Part shown: positions 56,483 to 64,000 of the stretch, piece after piece
Position numbering within the stretch: the first letter of the stretch is position 1
Layout: each line of letters starts with the position of its first letter
From: Chamaelirium japonicum
Lineage: Eukaryota; Streptophyta; Magnoliopsida; Liliales; Melanthiaceae
Assembly: GCA_947650365.1 (NCBI GenBank)
Contig: OX393549.1
Coordinates: 86,500,108-86,564,107, forward strand
Direction: 5' to 3'
DNA length: 64,000 bases
Translations under genes and position numbers: made by a program
The notes under the pieces: generated by a model
Databases searched by the model: none
What the model was told of the DNA's origin: nothing
What the model saw: the letters and a program-made list of their open reading frames with translations, nothing else

Positions 56483-58586
56483 TGTTGGAAGTTAATCCGG
56501 GTCAGAGGCTCGCAGCGGAAGCGATTTGGCGGTCGAAAGACCATTCATGGTGCACGTTACACTATTTAATTTTTCATAGAAACTAATCTACATATGTGGG
56601 CATGTGTATGCACGAGAATCGAAAACCCCTAACGGCAATCTAGCGTATTGATTAACTAGCATGCATGCAAATCATAATGCTCGCTAGATCTACATGTTAG
56701 ATTACACATACCTTTCGTACGGATCTTTTAACCGCGGAGAATTGTCTTCTTTGTCGATGGAGACGGAAGATCGTTCGCGAAGATGCCGATGGTACGAATG
56801 GAGATGTTGCCTTCTTGTTCACCCGATCTCACACGATGCACGGAACGTCGCTTTCGAATCTCTGAGTGCCTCCGAAGAACGACCCTTCTCCTTCTTCAGA
56901 ACTCCACGCGAGGAAGACGAAGTAGCAAGCGGGAAACGGGAGATAAAACGGGAGAGAACTAGAGAGATGAGAGGAGGGGGGGTTCGGTTTTTCTGGACCA
57001 TAGGGCCGGCCAACCCCCTTGGATAAGGATCCAAGGGGATAAAGACCTCCCACAGATATCTCTCCATTATCTCCGTTTTATCTCTCGTTGTATTTATCCG
57101 TTTTCCCACTTTTTTAGGGCTCGATCTTAACCGTTTTATCGCCCTATCCCTATCTATATGGCCGGCCCTATAGATGAGGAATTCTTATCCCTACATCATA
57201 GGGCCGGCCCTAGCAAGGTGCCTCACTACTAGGGTCGGCCAACAGTGAGGTCCGGCAGAGTGAGGTTTTTACCAAAACGCCCCGAAGCCTCATTTTGACC
57301 ATTTCTAGCGTGCGATACCTAGCGGCCACTTCTTAAGTGATCTTTACTAGTTACCTACTATTAACTGAGGCCACCGGAGGGTGCCTCTAGCAAAGTCAAC
57401 TAGTCAACTCGCAACATACCCCGGTGCATCGCACCTATGCAGCGAAGTTTACTTATGGCTAGGGATTACTACATGCGACTCTGCACTAGTCTCGGGCTCA
57501 ACCCTTAGTACTCGTATGTAGTTACGCATCTACCGTGCTCTAGTGCCAAGCACACATGGAGCGTATACTTCTTTCTTCCTCATGCTTATGGTGTTCTGAG
57601 GAGACGGTTCAAGAACCGTACATAATGTTGATAAGGTGGAACCATTAGGGACCGGGGTTCATGGCTTCCAACTCAAGCTCGATCGACACACTACCCGAGT
57701 GTACCATCGATCCTCTGAGCTCGAGTTAACCTGCGTAGCCACCCAGAGTGCGACGCAAGCTGCACTCCAATTCACCCAGACTTACTATGTTCTCCATCAT
57801 ACCCCTGCTCTCCGCTTAGTAGTGGTAAACCCGCTGTCCCTCCACTTGATGCCATGATTCACTTCGAGCGGTGAAGACTACTGTCAGACTCGAATGATCA
57901 TATGACTTGGTTCCTTCCAGGTTGACCTATACATCGTACCTCTGATTACCCCGTCGAGTAATCGAACCCGGTCAACAGTCAAACTGATGACCACCAGGCC
58001 TGGGTTTGGTACAGTGTAAGTCACACCAAGGAACGCACCTCCCATCAGGGGTGTGGATGGCCTGCAGGAGTGACACGCTAATGCAACGCCAGCCGGGTAA
58101 CCCAGTACACCGTGGTTTTGGATCACTGCATATGGATCCTCACACATTGGTGCGCCAAAGCACCACTCAACTGGTTAGTCCATCAGACGTGGTTCCTCAG
58201 GGTTTAGGACCGTTTTACCCTAAGCAGAAACACGGCTTAGTATACCAGTGTCTGCTCACTGATCTGTACACCGTGTTAGTTCCGTTCAGCCATAGACACT
58301 GTGCCTGGTGATGACCATGGTGAAGACATCCCATGAACTGTCATCGCCAATAGCTTATCATGATGAGGCGACCAACCTGATCATAGCTGCAAACTTATTT
58401 AGATTATATGGGACCAATCCACTCAGTCTTCAACTCAGTGGACTACCATATAACCATGGCTCTCTGTTCTTAAAAGAACACGTAACTATATTACGCACCT
58501 ATATGCATCTCATATAATAATAACTATCAATCTTTATTAGACCAAAACATAAAGTTTTACAAGCTTAGAACACATCAATCCCAACA
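56483..58586 (-). repeat. 3' LTR of the copia element
   Basis: It starts (plus strand) TGTTGGAAGTTAATCC and ends CATCAATCCCAACA. Its inverse complement matches the solo LTR at 37884-40770. Confidence 0.88.
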
Positions 58587-58600
58587 ATCTCCCACTTGGT
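58587..58600 (-). promoter_or_regulatory. polypurine tract of the copia element
   Basis: On the minus strand AAGTGGGAGAT stands directly before the LTR start TGTTGGGATTG. Confidence 0.75.
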
Positions 58601-61600
58601 CTAGCGAAGCAAAACGGTTTTGACTCCCATCGCGTCCACATATCGCTCGAATGCCTTGGTAGGTATTGCCTTTGTGAAAGGATTAGCAACATTATCTGTA
58701 GATGCAATCTGTGTCACCGCTACTCGCCCTTGCTTTTGAAACTGCCGAATCAAGTGGAACTTGCGCTCGATGTGCTTCCCCTTTTGGTGATGTCTTGGCT
58801 CCTTTGCTTGTGCTACCGCCCCACTATTGTCGCAGTAAAGCACAATAGGTAACTGGGCCTCTGGTACGCACCCCAAATCCGTAAGGAATTTCTTGAGCCA
58901 TACCGCCTCTTTGGCTGCCTCGCACGCTGCAACGTACTCAGCCTCTGTGGTAGAGTCTGCGATGAATTTCTGCTTCACACTCTGCCAACTAACCGCTGCT
59001 CCTCCTAGCATAAACACAAAACCTGATATCGACTTCCTGGATTCCAAATCTGACATAAAGTCAGAATCTGTGTATCCAATCGGCGTCAGTTCTTGTGCAG
59101 TGTAAACCAACTCATAGTCCCTTGTTCTACGAAGGTACTTGAGTATACACTTTACTGCTGTCCAGTGATCTGGACCCGGATTCGACTGAAACCGACCCAT
59201 CATTCCTACTGCGAAACAGATATCAGGCCTTGTACAATGCATAACATACATTAGACTACCTAATGCCGAAGCATAAGGTATCTTCTGCATTTCTGTTCTC
59301 TCCTCAGGTGTCTTAGGACATTGATCCTTAGACAATTTTACGCCATGTCTAAATGGCACAAAACCCTTCTTGGAGTTTTGCATGTCAAATTTAGCCATAA
59401 CCTTATCTATATACGCAGCCTGTGATAGCGAGAGAATTCTGTTCTGGCGATCACGTGTTACCTTGATCCCCAAAACATAACTCGCTTCACCTAGGTCTTT
59501 CACATCGAACTGTGTTGACAACCAGACCTTTACCGTTGACAATGTTCCTACATCATTTCCAATGAGTAGAATATCGTCTACGTAAAGTATTAAATATACT
59601 ACTGTGGTCTTATCAGTCCTCTTGTATACACATGGTTCATCCTCGTTTTGAGTAAATCCATACGACTGGATTGCCTGATCAAAACGGATGTTCCAACTTC
59701 TAGATGCTTGTTTAAGTCCATAAATGGACTTCTGTAACTTGCAAACTAGATGTTCCTGACCCTCTGACTCAAAACCTGGTGGCTGTATCATATATATGTT
59801 TTCTTCCAAATTCCCGTTGAGGAATGCTGTCTTGACATCCATTTGCCAGATCTCTCAGTTATAATGGGCTGCAATGGATAGGAGGATCCGAATAGACTTT
59901 ATCATAGCTACCAGCGAGAAGGTTTCGTCAAAGTCGATCCCTTCTCTCTGGGTATAACCCTTGGCAACTAATCTAGCTTTATAAGTCTCTATTGTACCAT
60001 CGGATCCTCTCTTCTTCTTATACACCCACTTACACCCAATAGGTTTAATATTGGATGATGGTGTAACAAGAGTCCAGACTGCGTTATGGGATATTGATTC
60101 AATTTCTGCCTCCATAGCCTTTTGCCAGTCAGAGCTGTCAGAAGCTCCCACTGCCTCATCGTAGCTCAGTGGGTCATCCTCCTGACCCTCTGGATCAACC
60201 AATAAGGTTCCTCCATAGTATCTGTCAGGAGCTCTGATGTTTCTCCCACTGCGACGAGGTGGTGATGGTGTTACAGGATTAATAGGTTCTACAGTATCTA
60301 GTATATTATTATCTGTAACGTCAGCTCCCACTATGCTTTCGGATGCGCTCTCTGATCTAGTACCCAGTAGCTCATCCAGAACTACCTTACTAGCAGGCTT
60401 GTGGTCCATAACATAATCATGTTCTAGGAAAATGGCATTCGTTGAAACGATTACCTTCTTTTCCTCAGGATCATAAAATAGTCCACCTTTAGTCTCTTTT
60501 GGATACCCTACAAACAGACATGCTTTGGACTTTGGCTCCATCTTTTCCCTCTTGTCTATCCGCACATGTGCAGGACATCCCCATATTCTGAAATGCTGTA
60601 GTGTTGGCTTTTGCCTTGACCACAGTTCTCTAGGGGTCTGAGGCACTGATTTAGATGGAACGTGGTTCAGAACATATGCTGTTGTCTGAAGGGCATATCC
60701 CCAAAAGGTCGTTGGTAAACAGACATAACTCATCATGCTCGAACCATGTCCAACAAGGTTCGATTCCTTCTCTCAGAGACTCTATTCTGTTGTGGGGTAC
60801 CTGGAGTAGTTAACTGGGATGTTATCCCATGCTCCACCAAATACCCAAGGAACTCGTCAGATAGGTATTCACCTCCTCGATCAGATCGAAGGGTTTTTAT
60901 ACATTTACCTGTCTGCTTTTCTACTTCAGCCCTGAACTCTTTGAACATGTCAAAGGATTCCGACTTCCGATGCATAAGGTAAATGTAACCATATCTTGAG
61001 TAATCATCAGTAAAAGTGATGAAGTACTCATGGCCTCCTATCGCCTTGACGCTCATGGGTCCACATACATCTGAATGTATTAACTCCAATACCTCAGTAG
61101 CTCTCACTCCTTGGCCTTTGAAGGCCCTCTTGGTCATCTTGCCTTCCAGGCAGGATTCACAGGTGGGAAGGATCTCCGTAGGATCTGTTTCCAGAAGCCC
61201 GGCCTTTACCAACCTATGGATCCTATCTAAGGCAATATGCCCAAGCCGTAAGTGCCACAATTGGGTTAAATTCTCCGAAGGTTTCTTACGCTTAGATGAA
61301 TTAACATTAAATGCTGAAGTTATTATGTTATCATTTTCAAATTTAGGACTAACAATATAGAGATGATTCTAAACCATTCCTCTTATTATAAAAGTTCCAT
61401 TCAGTTTAAAAGACACACCAGAAGTATCAAAATAAACTGAATAACCTTCATTAACTAAAGAAGAAACATAAATTAAGTTACGTCTCAAGGACGGTACATA
61501 AAAGACATCTCTAAGAGTCAAAGTCTTATTATTCGAAAAACTAAGAGTAACATCTCCTATAGCTTCAGCAGTAGCCACGGCCTCAGTTCCCATGCTCAAG

Positions 61601-62565
61601 GTCACCTCTCCATCAAGCAACCTTCTGCTTTCCCGAAACCCCTGAAGAGAGTTACAGGCATGGTTAGTGGATCCTGAATCCACAATCCAACTAGCAAAAG
61701 AACTATTACTTGAAAGAAATGATTCAACAACTAAGAGTTGTAGATTACCTTCTCCAGCATTCTGAGACTTCTTGCAGTCATTCTTCCAATGACCTTTCTG
61801 GCCACACCGGAAACACTTCGTGCCCGGTTTCTTTGATTCTCCAGACCCAGAGGCCCCATCAGAGTCCTGCACAGGCGCTGACTTAGGTTTCTTCTTATGT
61901 TTCTTGCCTTGAGGTTTACCAGGCTTCTTGAAGGATCTGCGTTGCACGTGAAGTGCTTCACCCTTCTGCTTGAAGCCATCCTCAGCTGCCTGGAGAGCTC
62001 CCAGAAGCTCTGCATTTGTCATAGCCAACTTGTTCAAATTAAAGTTGGTGACAAAGCCTTCAAAGGCTCCAGACAGTAACGAGAGGAAGATGTCTGTCAT
62101 CACCTCGCCTTCTAGCACAATGTCCATGGTAGCTAGTTCGTTCTGGAACCCAAACATTTTCATCATGTGTTCCCGAACCAGCGTCCCATTGGACATCTTA
62201 GTGCCGATGAGTTTCTTGATGGTAAGGTATCGCGTAACGCGATTGTGACCTTCAAATATCTCCTTCAGATACAACATCATGTCAGAAGCGTCGGGCATCT
62301 CCTCGACTTGCTTCTGTAGAGTTGTTTGCAAGGATGCTGTAATATAGCATTTACATATTTCATTAGATTCCTTCCAGTCAGTAAAAGCCTTTAACTGTGC
62401 CTCTGTGGCAGAGGGTCCTGGCAAATCTGGTTCAGGGTCATTCAGGACTGACATGTGTTTACCTATCCTTAAGACTAGGTACAGGTTGCGCTTCCAGTCC
62501 TCATAGTTAGGACCGGTAAGTTTGTGGTCATTTAGGATAGCGGACAGGGGGTCTAACTTGGTCAT
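58601..62565 (-). pseudogene. copia gag-pol polyprotein, two stops and one frameshift
   Basis: From the ATG at 62565 (MTKLDPLSAIL) the frame covers gag (GPNYEDWKRNLYLVL, zinc knuckle CFRCGQKGHWKNDC), protease (WIVDSGSTNHACNS), integrase (HLRLGHIALDRIHRL, CESCLEGK, IHSDVCGPM, TLRSDRGGEYLSDE), RT (NAVWTLVTP, QMDVKTAFLNGNL, ILYVDDILLIGND) and RNase H (GYTDSDFMSD, EAEYVAACEAA, LYCDNSGAV). Lesions are a TAG at 61369-61371 between protease and integrase, a one-base frameshift near 60737 within the integrase, and a TGA at 59855-59857 before the RT core. The stop at 58601 lies just before the polypurine tract. The motifs themselves are well kept, so the copy is not very old. Confidence 0.9.
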
Positions 62566-62599
62566 CTGAAAATCAAAGACTGAATATATGAGATGCATG

Positions 62600-64000
62600 A
62601 AAACTTATTTTTATGGATTTTTAAAACAAGCTAATTATATCCATATGACAATGCTACCCTCAAGCGAAGCCATCTCTATGGATTAATTAACCATGTATGT
62701 AAGATCTCGGAGTAGGCTACACCTGTCCGAGGGGGCAGTGTGCAGGTCTTCCGCTTACACGGGTCTTTCCCTTGACCCTATCCAAATCTGCCAACTACGG
62801 GCTTTGATGGACCATGGTTATCTTTTGGCCAGTACCACATGATCACCGTTGTCTTCGCAACGAATACCTCACGCGTACTTAGGATGCTTACCCACGAGCT
62901 TAGGCAATTACGGCACGAGAATTCTAACGGCCCCCACGAGGGTGAGTAAAGCCTGAACACTTGGCACCGTAACCGCCATATCCCGAAGGAGATCACTAAG
63001 TAGCTTGGCATAGAAAAACACAGCTCTCACCCGAGGGGGTTGTTGAGTTATGCCCTTCCACCCGAGTACGAAGTGATTAGCCGTGGAGGCCAGAGGATCT
63101 CTAAAAGTCCTCTATTACATCCCTTATAAATAGATGAGGGTTATTTTGCGAGTATAAATTTATGCAAATGCAAAGGTAGCGACCTCCTAAATACTAGACC
63201 CTGGTCACACCGTGCTCCCACTAGCGTTCAAGCCCTTCGCATAGCATTAATCACTCTCGGAATATCATAGTCCCTGCCTCAAGTGGATTTCTCCATTCAA
63301 GGGTCACATTACATATTCCAAGAATATCGATGCTTTGCAAAATTGGTTATCACGCTAATGCTCTGGAGCTAATCTTAGAGTCAGACTCACTGGAAAGGAC
63401 TCCCACTAGTCATGGCGCCTCGCTTATAAATTTGACAATTGATGTTCAATGGATCTCCATCTCATCTTTGATTTCGATGCTGGCCAAATAGGCACACCCG
63501 ACTAGTCGGGTGCTAACCTAATGGTGGTATAACCATATGTGATGGGATCCTACTAACATCAAAAATCAACTAAATAATAAGCATCATCTAGCGGGATCCT
63601 ATCCTCAAACAGTCGCTTGGACCGGAGGGGAAAGACATCCCTCTGATAACAGATAATCATATTATCTCATCGGGGTTCGATATGAAGCATAAAGAACTAA
63701 TTAAAGAAAGCAACCATTAAAACTGAATTAAGTTCAGGGTCCGACCCCTGAACCTAATTAGCACAGCGCAGGCCTCTAGCTTTCTTCGCAAGGTTCCTTG
63801 GTCCGGCTCCTTCGTCGCACTCGCGAACACTTTGCCGGATCGTCTTCATCCTCTAGGGTTCCGATTCCGCTCCCGATGGTGGATTTCTTTGGCACAATTT
63901 TCTTCTCGATCTGTAACCGAAAAAGTCTAGTACGCTTCGAGCAAGTGCTCGCTCGTACATAATTTCCTAGAAAGAAAAGAAAACACACCTAGGAAAAGGC
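62600..64000 (-). other. untranslated leader of the copia element
   Basis: No frame with known motifs. This is the stretch between gag and the 5' LTR, which was not reached within the window. No primer-binding site was found. Its length (more than 1.4 kb) is large for a copia leader, so another insertion may be included. Confidence 0.5.

Larger units (their letters stand above)
56483..64000 (-). mobile_element. Ty1/copia element, 5' LTR outside the window
   Basis: The 3' LTR, polypurine tract, pol, gag and leader follow in order on the minus strand. The domain order is gag, protease, integrase, RT, RNase H, which defines copia. The LTR is about 2.1 kb and starts TGTTGG, as in the Angela/Tork group, but the lineage is a guess. 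The base pattern at the left edge (CTAGG at 56478-56482) gives the target duplication expected at the other end. Two stops and one frameshift make it non-functional. Confidence 0.9.

Noticed and set aside
63776..63988. 70-codon minus-strand frame near the right edge
   Set aside because: It has no recognisable motif and lies in the copia leader; not enough sequence to judge.

Overview
The window looks like nuclear DNA of a flowering plant. Two host genes have plant introns, GC-rich coding exons and CT-rich leaders; GA/CT microsatellites are frequent; and nearly all of the rest is nested plant transposable elements: Ty3 chromovirus, Ty3 Tat/Retand, Ty1/copia, a Cassandra TRIM, CACTA, hAT and MITE types, and LINE relics. 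High GC in the coding exons would fit a monocot or magnoliid, but the species cannot be fixed from this sequence.

Layout. 1-808: end of a long terminal repeat ending in a GGGGCGTGACA-type terminus. 809-6112: a decayed CACTA (En/Spm) element on the minus strand, with a frameshifted transposase (3582-923), palindromic subterminal repeats and a terminal inverted repeat ending at 6112. 6113-31700: copy A of a large dispersed repeat. It is split by a CACTA-like/LTR composite (about 7091-9514), a 7.9-kb chromovirus (10769-18690, target-site duplication TCTAT) and a 12.6-kb Tat/Retand-type element (19045-31612, duplication CATAC). 31701-36031: non-coding DNA with small MITEs, short tandem repeats and one gene fragment.

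36069-44657: an apparently intact four-exon 2-oxoglutarate-dependent dioxygenase gene (360 codons). Its second intron is 7.3 kb and holds a three-deep nest (solo LTR, inside it a copia solo LTR, inside that a complete Cassandra TRIM with 5S rRNA-like LTRs), a LINE relic, and a hAT-like element that itself contains a solo LTR. 44843-51567: copy B of the dispersed repeat. It lacks the two big retrotransposons of copy A, so it shows the unoccupied sites. It carries a five-copy 0.83-kb tandem array with internal (GA)n tracts and a 553-bp hAT-like MITE. 51568-53300: a MITE and a LINE relic. 53668-54729: an intronless ANTH-domain clathrin-assembly gene. 55150-55998: a probable non-LTR insertion. 56295-64000: a Cassandra LTR fragment interrupted by a Ty1/copia element whose 3' LTR, PPT and pol/gag (minus strand) are in the window and whose 5' LTR lies beyond it.

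Only two genes look functional for the plant, the dioxygenase and the ANTH protein. The retroelement polyproteins all carry stops or frameshifts and should not be autonomous. The most unusual points are an LTR that carries its own 108-codon ORF behind a CT-rich leader and next to a strong splice donor, an intron-containing antisense gene in the Tat element, LTR arrays of alternating poly-C and poly-G tracts, and the nested insertion series whose order can be read from target-site duplications.
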